A DNA stretch of 64,000 nt from Adenanthera pavonina (lineage: Eukaryota > Streptophyta > Magnoliopsida > Fabales > Fabaceae), in the NCBI GenBank assembly GCA_026686845.1, contig JAIVEN010000011.1, positions 21,438,501-21,502,500 of the forward strand, given 5' to 3'. The notes beneath the pieces were generated by a model. It was given only the letters and a program-made list of their open reading frames with translations. It ran no database searches and had not been told where the DNA came from. Shown here one piece after another: positions 33,211-45,529 of the stretch (positions within the stretch are counted from its first letter, which is position 1; each line of letters starts with the position of its first letter). A program made the translations under genes and the position numbers.

Positions 33211-35444
33211 TGTTAAGTTTAATGTAATATAAGTTTTGATGATGACAAAATATAGAGAAATAAGTAATAAAAGTATCATATGTGTCTAACAAATATAATG
33301 TTCTTTATAGAAGTAAAATGTACATTAGCATGTATTCAATTATGGTTATAATACATATATCGTGCTATGTACTAATATATCCATTGTGCTCTTATATTGT
33401 ATAATACAAGATGAAAATATAAATTAAACTAACTATTTGGCTTGTAAGTGTAATATATTTAATGTATGATTATCCAAGAAAGAAGAGTGAGCATTAAAAT
33501 AAAGAAAAAAAAATCAACATCATGACTCACTCAAAGAAGAAGAAGGAAAATGATGCTATAAGATGTGAAGAATTCAAGTGTCAAAGAACTAAAGATTAGA
33601 AGGGAGCATGCCAAGAAGGAAATGACGAAGTGGAAGTGTAACTCATCATTTGAAGACCTAGTCACTACGTATATTTTATTTTCTCTTAGGTCTTGAGGTG
33701 GGATTAATCTTTGAAAATTTACTTAATCTTGTTACCATATGTTTTAAATGAGTTAGATTAAGTAAATATGATGTTAGCATATGTTAGAATTGAGAAATAA
33801 TGGCTAACAAATGAATTTGGTGTTTGGCTCATGTTTTCAAAATGGTTTTTATGAAAAGAGCTACCTTATGATGATAAAGTTTCAATTTCAAAGTTGTTTA
33901 TAAGTGTTCTCATCTTGTTTTGATGAAAAGGATTACCTTATGTGCATAACCAGTGAAGGTTACGAGGATAAAAGACTTAATCTCATCTTTTCTAAATGTC
34001 CCTTCTTCGATTTCATGAAAAGGTATTAAGGTTATCCGCATAATGTAGATGTACACCATGTCCTCGGCCCTGTCTAGGTCGTTATCCTAATAAGGTGCCT
34101 ACCTTATTCACATAAGGGAGTGAACAGTGAATGCCACTTGTACTATGAGCTTGTTATTCACAAAACCTAGGGAGGTAACGTGTAGGTTATCCACATAACC
34201 TAGGGAGGTTATCCTGATAACCGATGTTTTAGTACACTTGGACTTTCTTCAGCTAAATTCGTTATCAGCATAACCTTGGGGGGTTATCTTGATAACATAT
34301 GTTTTATAGAAACTTAGTTTGTGTTGATTGTTTTTCATAACTTAATTTGTGATGATTAAACATTATCCGAATAAGGAATAACATCTTAATAGGTTATTCT
34401 AATAATTCTCAAAGGTATCCAAGTTTGTGATATGTTATTCGAACAACTAAGTAGGTTTTTCATAAAAATGTTTTTGAGCTAAAACTTAGTCATTCTGGAA
34501 TGAACGTTATCCACATAACCTTGAGAGGTTATCCTGATAACCTATGTTTTTCCAAAAACTAAGTTTGTGAAAATTTAATGTTATTCAAACAACTGAGTAA
34601 GTTTTCATGAAATTGTCTTTTAGCTAAAAATTTAGTCATTCTGGAATGAATGTTATCTGTATAACCTAGCTAGGTTATCCACATAATAAAAGTCTAACAT
34701 TGAAACTAAGAGCCAATGGTTACTCGTTATTCGCATAACCTGAGGAGGTTATGCGAATAACCTTTGTTAGACGTATTTAATGTGGTAGTTGAATGATTCT
34801 TTTTACAGAGTCATGGCTAGAACTTGTCTCTAACGGATAGATCTTGTGTCTAACGTCTAGTTACACCATAAATCTATAAATAGAATATCATTTAAACTTA
34901 TGAAAAAACAATCTTAAGTGAGTTTATGTGAAAATGCTATTCATATACATAAAATCTTTTTGTATCAGCATCATCTAAAAAACCCACATCAATAGAGTGA
35001 GCTCTCAATGTATCATTTATTCTAAGAGAGAGTTTTCATTCTGTATTTATTCTTTTCTACAAAATTCTAGGTAGAATCTTAGTGTCGGGAAATACTAAGG
35101 GTATTACACATCATTATAAGGGTGTAGGGAGAGTGGCTTCACAAGTGCATACTGAAACTTGTGGGATGTGTTGAGGCTTCACAGGTGCCCGGATCAAACC
35201 TATGGGATATAGTAGAAAATCTCAAGTGGTGACTTGGGGACTGGATGTAGGCCAAGTGATTGGGCTGAACCAGTATAAATTGCTGTGTATTACTCTTCAT
35301 CTTCTCTATTCAATTACTGTACTTAACTATCTCTGTTCATCCTTGTTTTTCTGCACATATGGTGAATTTGGATTGTAATCCAAACATGGCAAAAATCTTG
35401 CATCACCCAATTCACCCCCCATTGGGTGACCAGCCAACCTAATA
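33211..35444 (+). repeat. 3' LTR of the SIRE-like element
   Basis: It starts TGTTAAGTTT after the polypurine tract and ends CTAATA, followed by the GGTTC duplication. It holds an extra segment at about 33525-33646 compared with the 5' LTR. The dyad array, stem-loop (34726-34761) and TATA box (34875-34883) are repeated here. Confidence 0.85.
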
Positions 35445-35449
35445 GGTTC

Positions 35450-35801
35450 TTTATTCGTAGCTTATCTAGTTTCCATCCATTTCCACCAAGTAGCAACATT
35501 TTTACCCAATCAAAGGTAAGCATATTGTGCCTTTCTCTATTTCGGAGTAGTTGCAATATGCTAAGACTTGTTCAACTTTTCTTTCCTAATCCAAGTAAAC
35601 ATTAGGATTTTTCTCACCATGAAATAATGGAATCTTCTATTTGATGTTGCTAAGAACATCCATGTGAGTAAGAACCTTTGAATTACGCTTTGCTTTAGTT
35701 TTAGAAGGAAACTCCAAGCGATCCAATTTTGTATTCACTTCCTTAATTTGACCATTGAAAGTCCTTATTAAGGCCTTAAGATCAACTTCTCCAACAACCA
35801 T
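35450..35801 (-). pseudogene. Ty3 gag fragment, upstream half
   Basis: It starts MVVGEVDLKALIRTFNGQ on the minus strand, matching the MSNDEGEVDLKLFIKSIHEQ start of the gag at 45530. It continues through KIPLFHGEKNPNVYLD with in-frame stops. Interrupted at 35450 by the copia insertion; the rest is at 26419-26290. Confidence 0.7.
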
Positions 35802-36404
35802 GTTTACAATCTAAAATGTTAGTGTAAAATAAAGAGAAAAGAAATAGGTACCTTACACACACTCTCACGTGTTTCACTCAAATAATGTAAATGCACTCTT
35901 GTTTCACACTAAATCAAGAATTTTTCAAATATGATACAATTTCTCTCTTGCCTTTTGCCACTCAAAACTTGCTTTCTTATGAGAGTGCTAAATTAAAACC
36001 ACAACTTCAATCAAAAGAAAATCAATGTTTAAACAAGTGACAATCACAGAAAACAAAAGTTTAAAATTAAAGTTATCAAAGATCCTATTTTAATTAAACA
36101 ATAACCAACACAAAATAAGCACAAAGGAACTGAAATTTCTAACAAGAGGAAAAAAATTTAGGTGTTGGAAATCAAAGAAGAATAGTAGCAAATAAAACAA
36201 AGAAGGATAAAAATTAGGAAGGAAATTGATAAGAAAAGAATTTTTTTTGGTTTTTTTACTACTCTTTTTGTTTTTTACAGTAATCAATCTCTCTCTCTCT
36301 CTTTCTCTTTTTTTTTTAATTTTTTTCTCTTTTTTTAATATATTTTTTTACTGCTATTATTTTTTTTTGGAAAGCAAACAATTTTTTTTATTTGGATGAT
36401 GAAA

Positions 36405-36605
36405 GTGAACGAAATAGTGACCAGAACAGTATGATGAAAAGCAAATAAAAACAGTGCATCAACAATGAAACAAAATAGTGACTAGAATAGTACAATGAAC
36501 AGTGATGAGAACAGTGCTGGTGAACCATGACGAATAGTACAATGAATAGTAAATGAAAATAATGCTGGCAAACAGTGACCGAAATAGTAGGGATGAACAG
36601 TGGGA
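36405..36605 (-). repeat. Leader of the outer Ty3-like element with recurrent AACAGTG words
   Basis: Between the primer-binding site and gag, A(A/T)(A/C)AGT-type words (AACAGTG, ATAGTGA, ATAGTAC) recur about 14 times in 200 bases. The arrangement is degenerate, with no fixed period. A (CT)n run lies at 36289-36310. Confidence 0.45.
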
Positions 36606-36680
36606 AAATTTTCCAGAAGCAACAAAAATGGAATGAAACAAGTAAAGAAGCAAAACAGAGAACACACCTTGATTTGCAAA

Positions 36681-36699
36681 CCTAAGCTCTGATGTCAAA
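36681..36699 (-). other. Primer-binding site of the outer Ty3-like element
   Basis: On the minus strand TTTGACATCAGAGC directly follows the LTR, a two-change variant of the tRNA-Met complement. Confidence 0.7.
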
Positions 36700-37629
36700 T
36701 AATAAGTGAATCCTTATGGAATCAATCCAAAGAACCTATTTTGATACGTATGACACCCGGATCTTTACGAAACAGGGAACATGAAGACTAGACAGCAAAG
36801 AAAATGAACAAAATGGATGAAAATAGTGGCAAAAGAAAACAATAATAGAGAAGATAAGATGGATAGATATTGGTCCTGAGAAGTAAAACCTAAGAGAACC
36901 GGTCTCTTGAACCTTCATTCCAGTGACGCCACAAGGATTGACCAATTCCTTGATAAGTCATAGTATTCTTTCTAGTACTCAAAGAAATGCAAGAGAAAAA
37001 CTCACATATGAAATTTTCATTCATCTCAATATGAAAAAACGAATATAAAAGTTAGCCTTAAATAGGCAAGGTAAAATCTAACCTAATAAGCCTAGAAAAC
37101 TTAATTAATTTAGGCTCAAGTAATCCTAATGGAATTAGGAGACTTTTGGCTCAAATAATACCCCTATTGGACCTAGAATACTAGTGAAAATAAAAGCCTA
37201 AAATAAAATAATGAAAATTCATAAAAATAATAAAAATAACACATAAGCTCTTATAAACATGCCACCACATTAATGAAATCATATATTGGGCACATGGCAT
37301 GCTTATTTACAAGTTGGGCTATCAAAAAGACTATTAACTAACTAATTGGGCTTTATAATTAACATAGGTCATCCCATAATTAATAAAAATGAAATTAACA
37401 CTAATTAAGCCTAATAATGCTTAAGTCACATACTATTTTAATGAAGCACATGATCTTTTAATAATCTCCTCTAATGGGCTTATCTTGGGTTTGGATCTGA
37501 AACTTGTATTTCAGAGTTAATGATCTCACTTAAGTTTGGACTTTTTGTTCAGCACCTTGATCAAGTCTTCCAAGTTCTCAATGCTCATTTCCAAATTCTT
37601 GCAAGTCATGCCTAACTCTTACTCTATCA
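36700..37629 (-). repeat. 5' LTR of the outer Ty3-like element
   Basis: The 930-bp partner of 24222-25153, in the same orientation. Confidence 0.8.
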
Positions 37630-37634
37630 ACCAC

Positions 37635-38915
37635 TGTATAGAATAGAGTAGAACGGAATAAAATAATTCATCATTTAAAAAAATTTATAAGGAAATTTTA
37701 TTTGACTAGTGTTTGAGAATTATTATAAAATGATGGAATGAAATACATTATAATAATTCTTCTACTATTACCTAATAAGTTAATTTAGATAAAAGCATTG
37801 GTGGCTATTAGTTTCAAAAGAATCAAGTTTGCTTTTATATTATAATTGGAATTAGATATTTAGCTCAATAAAAAATTAGCTATTAAGTGAATAGAAACCA
37901 AGCTTAGTGCAATGGAGAGAGGGAGATGAGAGAGATTAATGCATTAATGCGGTGGAAAGAATGAAAAATAAGTTAAAGGCACAATATATGTTTTCATAGA
38001 GTTTGGTGTAATTTTATAATTATGATATTAATTTCAAGTTATTTAATCATTAACTCCCAATTTGGGGGAACTAATTAAAAAAAATTGAGCTTACGATGGT
38101 TTGCGAGGCCATCACACTCTTATTATAAACTGTTTTTAAATAATGATCAAAACTTATTTGTCATCTCATACTATTCCTTGCCATCCAAAAAAGAATTTCC
38201 TCACATACAATAAGATAGTTACAGTTTCTTTCTTGTTTTTTTTAAAGGGTGAATACGAATACATTAATTTAAATTCACAAAAGATTTTTGAAATAAAAAT
38301 GAACATAATATATGCATTATTTATCAAATTTATTTTTTAGTTTTACTTAGTTTTTTTAATTTTAGTAATTATGGATATTAGAAGCTTGCTTATGCAGGGT
38401 TGGAAGATCTCTATTAACCATATGTTTAAAAATGTAAATTAGTGTATAATTGGTTGGCTCATAAAATTTAGGAAATGATTCAAATTTATTTTGATAGAAA
38501 ATTTTCCATTGCTTAATTTTCTTCTTTGATTAACATGACAAATCTTTAAGCATGAGATAACTTTGAAATATAACTGTTCTTTTCCTTTTTCAACAGAAAA
38601 AAAATTAAATAATAGGAAAAGCGCTCATAAGCTTCCATGGATTGCCCACAATTTAGGATTTTGTTCTTAACCAATTCAATTAAAATAAACCTTATTAAGA
38701 ATTCTATAGTTAAAAATATTCACACACACACAAAAACACAATTAAATACATCACTAGAAAAACACATCTCTAAAAATATTATGCATGGGATATATACAAA
38801 TGGGCAAGGAGTGAAAAAGCAATGAATTAGCCCATATATTGAGTAATCATCACATAATTTTTTTTAGCAATGACACTTACATCACAAATAGGGTAGTTTG
38901 TAATTTTCTCTCTCA
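37635..38915. other. AT-rich intergenic DNA
   Basis: No supported gene. Short ORFs are AT-driven. A TAGAATAGAGTAGAACGGAA stretch near 37640 recalls repeat debris but has no defined ends. Confidence 0.4.
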
Positions 38916-38919
38916 TCCA

Positions 38920-40080
38920 TCATTGTTGGTAATTGGCCAACTTGTTTCTTCATGCCTCGGGTTGATGCAATGTTGGCTTGAATAACTTTGGCTTACTTGT
39001 TTATTTATAGCATCCTATGTTGTCATGAATTTTGTTAGTACTTCCTCTATAATGGGCTTGGTCTCTATAGGGATGGCCTCAACTTGTTGTATTGGGACAA
39101 GGTAGTTAGGGCCACCACAATAGTTGTACATTCTCTCAACAGACCCACTCTTTTACATTAGAAATGATTTCAAGTTCCTATTCAGCTCTTGTGGCTGTCT
39201 AGCCATGTCAAAGTGTGCTTCAATCTCGTGCATGGCTACCCTCTTTCTTGGAGCTCCTTGATGTCTTGTGTTAGTAGCTAATCTTTCAAAAATTGACCGC
39301 TTCTCTGTAGTCGTGGCCTCTCTTATGCCCCCTTCACTGCCATGTCGATGAGTCTTTGACATGTGGGTGTGAGGTTGCCATAAAAGATTTGAACTAGCAT
39401 CATATTTGAGAAACCATGGTGGGGACATTGATTCAAGAGGCCTTTGAACTGTTCCCATGCTTCATGGAATGGTTCGCTCTCCATCTGACTGAAATTCCAA
39501 ATTTTATTTTGCATATCAAAGGTACTTTATGGAGCATAATATTGGGATATAAAGGCCTCATAAACCTCATCCCACATAGTTAAAGATTCCTCAGGTAAAT
39601 TAAGGAGCCATTGTCTAACGTCTCCCTTCATACAATAAAGGAAGCAACACATTTTTAGGTCCTCCTCACTCAAGCCCTCAAGTGGCAGTTAGCTTACTAC
39701 ACTAATGAACTCTTTAATAAACATCAAAGCATTCTCAGTTTCTAACCCATGATATTGAGGTAAGGAGCTCAAGTGCATATTTTGTAACTCATAGTTCCAT
39801 GTAGCTGTACTCAACTTTATGGTTGGTTTCAGGACCACTATTAGTATTTGGATGTCCCTCCATAGGGTGGGTGCAAAACTAGCTTGATTTGCAAGATGGC
39901 CCCCTTGAACATGTGAGATTACCACCTGGTTGAGGGGGTTTTGGTCTCTAGCAGCTTGTTGCCTTGCCATCACCTTCCATCTATCAACTCTATTTTACCC
40001 ACAACAACATTCGGATGTGCTATTAGTAGGTGGGATATCAATTTGGCTCACTCTTTTGGATTTCCTTGAGAGCAAACAAA
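38920..40080 (-). pseudogene. Ty3/gypsy (Tat/Athila-type) gag pseudogene
   Basis: Minus-strand frames joined across stops contain HLSSLPQYHGLETENALMFI, then SEPFHEAWEQFKGLLNQCPH, HGFSNMMLVQIFYGNLTP and GGPNYLVPIQQVEAIP. The order and spacing are those of the large gag of Tat/Athila-lineage elements. Several in-frame stops and frameshifts occur, for example after FISVVS at 39689 and after MAVKGA at 39323. No LTR or pol of this element is recognisable next to it, so it is an isolated fragment. Confidence 0.75.
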
Positions 40081-40482
40081 CCTGAAATTACAAATAAATA
40101 AATGCACAAACAAGAAAAGGACAAAGTATTCACGCACAAATGAATATACTTTTCCTAGCAATAGCACTGAAAACTTTATCAGTGCTAAATTCTTCTAGCA
40201 AGTGTAGAAGATCAATCATAATAATAAAATCATGGAGTATTCTAGGGTCAAATTGATGACGAACATCATGTCAAATAGCTTTCCCTATCCATCTACCCCT
40301 TTCTATAGAAATATGTTGAAAACCGTGACTTATTAGTGAGATGTCGTGGCCTTTTCTGTTGCTACAACTATGGGTGATTTGGCCAAATTTGTGGGAATTT
40401 GCCTATAAATATTAGGTAAAATTAGCTCTTATTAGCTTACCACATAGGACCATTTTTTTCCCAAACTTCATAATACATTACT

Positions 40483-40645
40483 TTAAGAAGACCAAAAAGG
40501 ACACTAAGGGAAGTTATAAGGAATGATCTTTTGAGAAATGATTTATTTGAAGAGATGGTGTTTGATAGAGCTCATTGGTGTCGAATGATCCATGTAGCCG
40601 ACCTCACATAGTGGGATAAGGCTAATATTATTGTTGTTCTTCATA
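40483..40645 (+). mobile_element. 3' end of an RTE-type LINE (5'-truncated)
   Basis: The + strand frame reads RPKRTLREVIRNDLLRND, then FDRAHWCRMIHVADLT, stop, WDKA, ending in TATTATTGTTGTTC. This is the typical C-terminus and TTG-rich tail of plant RTE-clade LINEs and of SINEs that borrow that tail. No target duplication was found. The same tail is seen at 19929-19993. Confidence 0.7.
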
Positions 40646-42785
40646 ATGCATTTCTTTAATCATAGAAGTACATATATACTAATTCTAGAACTCTTGCCTC
40701 AATATGTTTTTTTTAGTCTTATGACTTATTTTCTTTTGGATGAATTATACCAAAATTTTTAGTCATCAAAATTGTGCCCAAAAAAAAGCAATGAGTGCTA
40801 TTATAAATTTTGTGTTTAGTGATGATATTCAAGATGAAAAGTTCATTAAAGGAACTGATGGAGATCAAGAAGGCTTTCCAAAGATCTTTAGCTACCCACA
40901 TGATTCCATGCAAAATATTGGGGGATCGATGACTAAAATGAGAGCCTTGAAATAAGCCTTGCAATGCTTGGGCATAAAGTTGCACGATAAGGCATGTACC
41001 TTGATGAGATGTGTAACAATTCTAATTTGATTCTTCTTAGACATGTTAATAGACTCATGGAAGAATACTTTCAAATTGGTGCAAGTCCAATGGGGCTAGG
41101 ACCGAAGGAAGAAATGAGAAGAGATAAGGAAGTAGAAATTCGAAATTCTCCCATGCTATGGCAGGAGAGTTGAATTTCACTAGTGACATTTGGAGGTGGA
41201 GAGCACTAGTATTGTGGTACCAGTAACCTCCGCCGCGACATCATGTCACAAATTCTATTTTCAAATAATGTGAACCAGTCAATTAGAGAAGGAAAAACGG
41301 AGAAGGCTGAAGGCTCTTTACTAGAGTTTGAAGTTCTGAGGTGTTGGGGCGCATTTTAGAGCTTCAGAAAGTTTGGATTTTGTATGTATGATGATTCTCC
41401 ACTTGTTTCTTCCTCTTTTTCTGATTTTAAAAGGTGGATTTTGGTGTTGGATGTTGAGGTTCCAATTGAGATGGATTTCCACCGATTAAATTGAGTTCAA
41501 ATGCTTTAATGATGTGCTATTGTGTGTAGTTAGGCCTTCGGGTATGGATTATGTGGATTATGTGATTGTTTCTCTAAACCCTAGTTTCTAAGCTTTTGGT
41601 TTTCATGATGTTCAAACTTGATTAGGGTCAAATATGGATTTATGAGTTGTTTTGAGTATAAAGATGGCTAGAAATGGTATTGGAAACTTGGTTTCATTAG
41701 GTGTACACATGAGTTGTTGATTTGAGTTTTACGTAAGCATGTCTTTGGTCTTGATTCTTGTGTTTGGTGCTTGTATAGGATATGTTCATGTTTTAATGAG
41801 GCATATAGATTTCGAGATGTTATTTAGAAGTGGAAAATTCATCAGTAAGTAGGTGAAGTGTGTTATGGTGGTTTTGGGTCTTGGAGGCGTTAAGTGCTTT
41901 TAGGTAATTCTAGTAATTTTATTGGAAGTTTTGTTGAATGTTTGGGTTTAGATTGGTGTTGAATATTAATTAATTATTGTAGATTGTATTTCATCTTGTA
42001 TGTTATAATTGGTGATCTTTTGACTTACCAAGGTGTTGTGGATGTGCAGCAACTTGAGGTAACTGGGGAGTAATTTTTTTTATTCTATATGTTTGAAAGT
42101 TTTCATATCATGATATGCAATTTATATTATGGCAGGAAATATTAAGTTTTCTTGAAACCCTCTTTCTTTGAAAAGTATAATAAGGAAGTGAAATTAGTTG
42201 ATTTTAGATTCATGTGAATATATGTTTATATAAATGGGAATACAAGGACTTAACCTCTGGATATTATACTCTCTGTATTAGTGTGTGTAACATTGAGGTT
42301 AATGATGATAATATTAATAATAATGACCATGGATTTGGTTATATATATACATATGATCAAGATGAATGTGACATGCTTGTTACTGTTATGTATCCCTATG
42401 AAATATCTTACAGGATAGAGTTATGCTAGCATAATGATAGTGATAATGATGTTGATGATGATATTGGCTTTTGTGTATTATATGATGACATATTAGCATA
42501 ACATTCAGGTATCATCACTACATTATGCATATTGACACATTATTGGTTAGGTGATGGTGGCTTTTGATATGATGATACCATGTGATATGCTGATCCACTA
42601 GTAGGACACACAAAGCCTCGTGTCTAGATGGTGAGGTTGATATGTATCCCTGCCACTAAATCATCGTCTTATGGCTGGAAAGATCCAAGTAGCAGTGGAT
42701 TTGAGGATACACATTTCATAAATTATCATCATTTTGGGTGATCCAGGGAAAGGAGAAACATGATCTACTCATTAGTAGAATGACC
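40646..42785. other. Intergenic, repeat debris, no gene recognised
   Basis: Around 40900-40990 a degenerate GGSMTKMRALK stretch recalls the GGPMTRARTKAMKQ end of the Ty3 polyprotein. The 41.3-42.8 kb part is moderately AT-rich with no domain in any frame. Confidence 0.35.
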
Positions 42786-42789
42786 TTTG

Positions 42790-43328
42790 GTTCAATTATG
42801 ACTAAAATAGCAATGAATATAGTAGAATAAAAATTTAAAGCTTGAGATGAAGTAAAAGATCAAGACAACAAGATTCATCCTGGTTATGTCTAGCTACTTG
42901 GCCAATGTCTAGTCCCCAAGCAATTCACTTGAGATTTTCCATTATATCCCATAAGTTCAATCTAGGCACTAATGAAGTCACAATACAATACAAGGGATAA
43001 CACACTCTTGAATCTCTTCTCACACGCTTACAAGATGTGATACAATGCTCTCATAGAGTTTCTCCACTCAAAGCAATCTACCAAAGTAACATAGAAGATA
43101 AACTCTTTCATAAAGAGTAGTGCAATGAAGCTCTAATAACTTATATAATAGAGATTTTGCAAGATATGACTCAAGGTTTGTGTTTCTCTCTTTGAAAGAA
43201 TCAAACTCATGTTTATGAATCACATTATAACTCAAATATGTTTAGAAGCTCCTAGAAATGAGTTTGGAAGGTCATAGTTATAGGAAAAAATGAAGTATAG
43301 CCATTACTAGCTATTATAGGCTTATGGT
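42790..43328 (-). repeat. SIRE-like LTR, piece 1 of 3 (LTR 3' part)
   Basis: On the minus strand it contains GAAAATCTCAAGTGAATTGC, then TTGGGGACTAGACATTGGCC, as in the other SIRE-like LTRs. It is cut at 43328 by the Ty3 insertion and continues at 50817. The left edge is approximate. Confidence 0.65.
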
Positions 43329-44273
43329 TGATAGAGCACGAGCTAGGCTTATCAAAGGGGAGGAGTTTCAAGAGCTTGGTGGACATGGAAGGCATGATCA
43401 TGTGACTCCTTTACAAGGAATGGGTGGACCTATGACAAGAGCAAGGACTAAGGCAATGAAGCAAGCTCTCAATGGATTGATTCAAGAAGTAATTGAACAA
43501 GAGCCCATCTACTTAGCTTAATTTTCAGCCCAAAAGGCTTCAAGAGGCATGTTCTTCATGGCTAGTGTGCTAGAAACTGATCCAACCCCAACAAACAAGG
43601 CCCAAATAGAAGAACTCACTTAAAGGAGCATGTGCCAAGCTTGTGACCTTTTAAGTAGTGTTCTTTAATTAAATAAATTAGCAATTTTTGTGTTTTTTAT
43701 TACTTAATTCAGAAATAAGGTTTTGACAATTAGTTTCCTATTTTGAATTTATTTGTGAGGATCTCTTCAGATTTGATTTTATTTCCTATTTTTGGGCACC
43801 ACTTATTCAGCATGTATCTAGTCTTATTTTTGTGTAAGGTGGTGCCATTCTAAGAGATTTAGGATCCAAACTATTTTTAGCAAATTAGGGCTAGGGTCTT
43901 TGCTTTCTTTTCCTTTAAAAACGTCACTTTTGTACTGGAAAATAGGAGATGAATGAATAGTGCGTTTTTGACAAAAACTTTGTGAGTTTTCTTGTTCTCT
44001 TGGTGAGCTTGAGAGACTCTTTGGCATATCAAAGAGAGTGGTCTTCTCTTTGTGGTGTCTATAGCTAAGGTTTTAAGAAACAAGTTTTCTTGGGATCTTG
44101 CTTCTTGACCAATATCTTCTATTCTTCCTATTCGTGCATTCTTCTGTTTATCTTTTCTATTTGTTTAACGTGTTCTTGGTATTTTATTTGCTTCTCTTTG
44201 ATCCTAGCACGATCCTTACGTTTCCCATTCGATTGAAGGTTCGTGAGACAAGTTCTACACGGGTTTTCTATCA
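43329..44273 (+). repeat. 5' LTR of the Ty3 element
   Basis: It starts TGATAGAGCACG and ends TTCTATCA. Its first 290 bases correspond to the end of the pol frame; here that frame is closed by a TAA where the 3' LTR has CAA. Confidence 0.92.
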
Positions 44274-44275
44274 TT

Positions 44276-44290
44276 TGGTATCAGAGCTCC
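44276..44290 (+). other. Primer-binding site of the Ty3 element
   Basis: TGGTATCAGAGCTCC, complementary to initiator tRNA-Met, two bases after the 5' LTR. Confidence 0.85.
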
Positions 44291-45529
44291 AGTTTGCTAG
44301 TTTCAAGGTTGCTTCTTTCTTCTGTCCAGATTTGTTCTTGTGCTTCTTTTCTATTTTTTTGTGGCGTGATTCTTCTCACTTTGTGTCTCTTGTGGTGGCA
44401 TCTTCATAAGTTGTTTGTTCTTGTTGTCTTTTTGTTGGATCATCTCTTCTTTGTGACTTGTTCCTATTTCTTGTTGTCTTCTGTCCAGATTTGAAGTTTT
44501 CTAAAAAAAATTTAAATTAATTTTGTTGTTGCAATTTTTACTATTGTCCAAAAAGTTTGAATTTGTGTGTGTCCAGTTTTAAAAAAAAATTTGAAAAAAA
44601 AATTTATTAGTTGCTGTTTAAAAAAAAAAGAAGAAGAAGAAGAGAAAGAGAAGCAGCTCAAAAAAAATAAAAACGAAAAAAAAATTTGAAAAGAAAAAAA
44701 AGAAATTTATTGCTGGACCTTTCAGATTTATTATATCAATCAACTACTTGATGGTCAAGATAGAATCTTTCTTGATTGATTGATTGCTTTCCTAATTTAT
44801 ATAGTTTCCTATTTTATTGAGTGGACTGCAAGTTGAGAAAAAAAATTTGTTTCTTTTGTTCTTCTTGCTCTTCAAGTCACATTGGAAATTACTAAATTCA
44901 ACAAACTTGATTGGCAAGTTTCAAACTCTTGTGTAGATTGCTACTTTCCTAATCTTATTTCCTAATTTATCATTGTGCTGCAACTTGTTTCCTTTTTTTC
45001 CTCTATTGTTCTACCTTCCTTTTCTCTTCTTTCTTAGTTTCCTAAATTGTTCATTTTGATTTTCCTTACTTTATTTGTTGGCTGTCCAGATTTCTTTCCT
45101 TTTCTTTCTTTCTTGTTTTTTTTTGCCACTTCTCCAGAATCATTCATTCAAATTTATTCAATTTCTTTCCTAATTTGTGCTATAGTTATTCCATCTCTTT
45201 TGGTCTCATTTTATGCACGAATTTTAGTTGATTTTTTTTTGTCCCAAGTTTAATTCTTTGAAACTTGAATTTTGGGCTTTAGCTTTGTATCACCACTGAT
45301 TTTTACATCACTCTCCCTTTTGAATTGCTGGAGTTGATTTAAGAACACTAAAGAGAGCAACTGAGCGGAAAAAGGCAAGAGTGATTTGCATTATAGAAAA
45401 AGCCACATTTTGTGTGTGAAACATGAGTGAAATTGCATATCATTCTTGAGTGTAAACACGTGAGAAGAGTGTGTGAGGTTCCATTACTTTCTTTTCCTTT
45501 GTTTGCACTAACAATTTCAGGTAGAAATC
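44291..45529 (+). other. Untranslated leader of the Ty3 element
   Basis: About 1.24 kb, pyrimidine-rich, with A-rich and AAGAAGAAG runs at 44580-44705. The ORFs seen here are hydrophobic artefacts of T-rich sequence. Confidence 0.6.

Larger units (their letters stand above)
26420..35444 (+). mobile_element. Gag-only SIRE-like Ty1/copia retrotransposon (TR-GAG type)
   Basis: It is bounded by LTRs 26420-28705 and 33211-35444 and flanked by a perfect 5-bp duplication GGTTC (26415-26419 and 35445-35449). Primer-binding site TGGTATCAAAGC lies at 28708 and polypurine tract AAAAAAGGGGGAGAT ends at 33210. The internal 4.5 kb holds broken gag frames but no protease, integrase, RT or RNase H, so it must have moved using enzymes from a relative. 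It landed inside the gag of the outer Ty3-like element. The 3' internal region is non-coding and has a hAT-like MITE and more GTTATCCGCATAAC-type dyads. Confidence 0.85.
24222..37629 (-). mobile_element. Non-autonomous Ty3-like LTR retrotransposon, interrupted by a copia element
   Basis: LTRs lie at 24222-25153 and 36700-37629. On the minus strand each starts TGATAGAGTAAG, as the Ty3 element at 43329 starts TGATAGAGCACG. A primer-binding site (TTTGACATCAGAGC) follows the right-hand LTR and a polypurine tract (GAGGAGGGAGATAA) precedes the left one, fixing the orientation. Flanking GCCAC (24217-24221) and ACCAC (37630-37634) match at 4 of 5 positions, an old target duplication. With the inner 26420-35444 element removed, the element is only about 4.4 kb. 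It has a gag start, a degenerate integrase end and no protease, RT or RNase H. Confidence 0.8.

Noticed and set aside
40740..40955. 71-codon ORF with a GGSMTKMRALK end
   Set aside because: Weakly similar to the Ty3 polyprotein tail but no supporting frame or LTR around it; left as possible debris.
44276..44290. tRNA-like word TGGTATCAGAGC
   Set aside because: Only the 3' complement of a tRNA end; it is a primer-binding site, not a tRNA gene.
44098..44494. Hydrophobic ORFs in the Ty3 5' LTR and leader
   Set aside because: They cross the LTR/primer-site boundary and derive from T-rich leader sequence.
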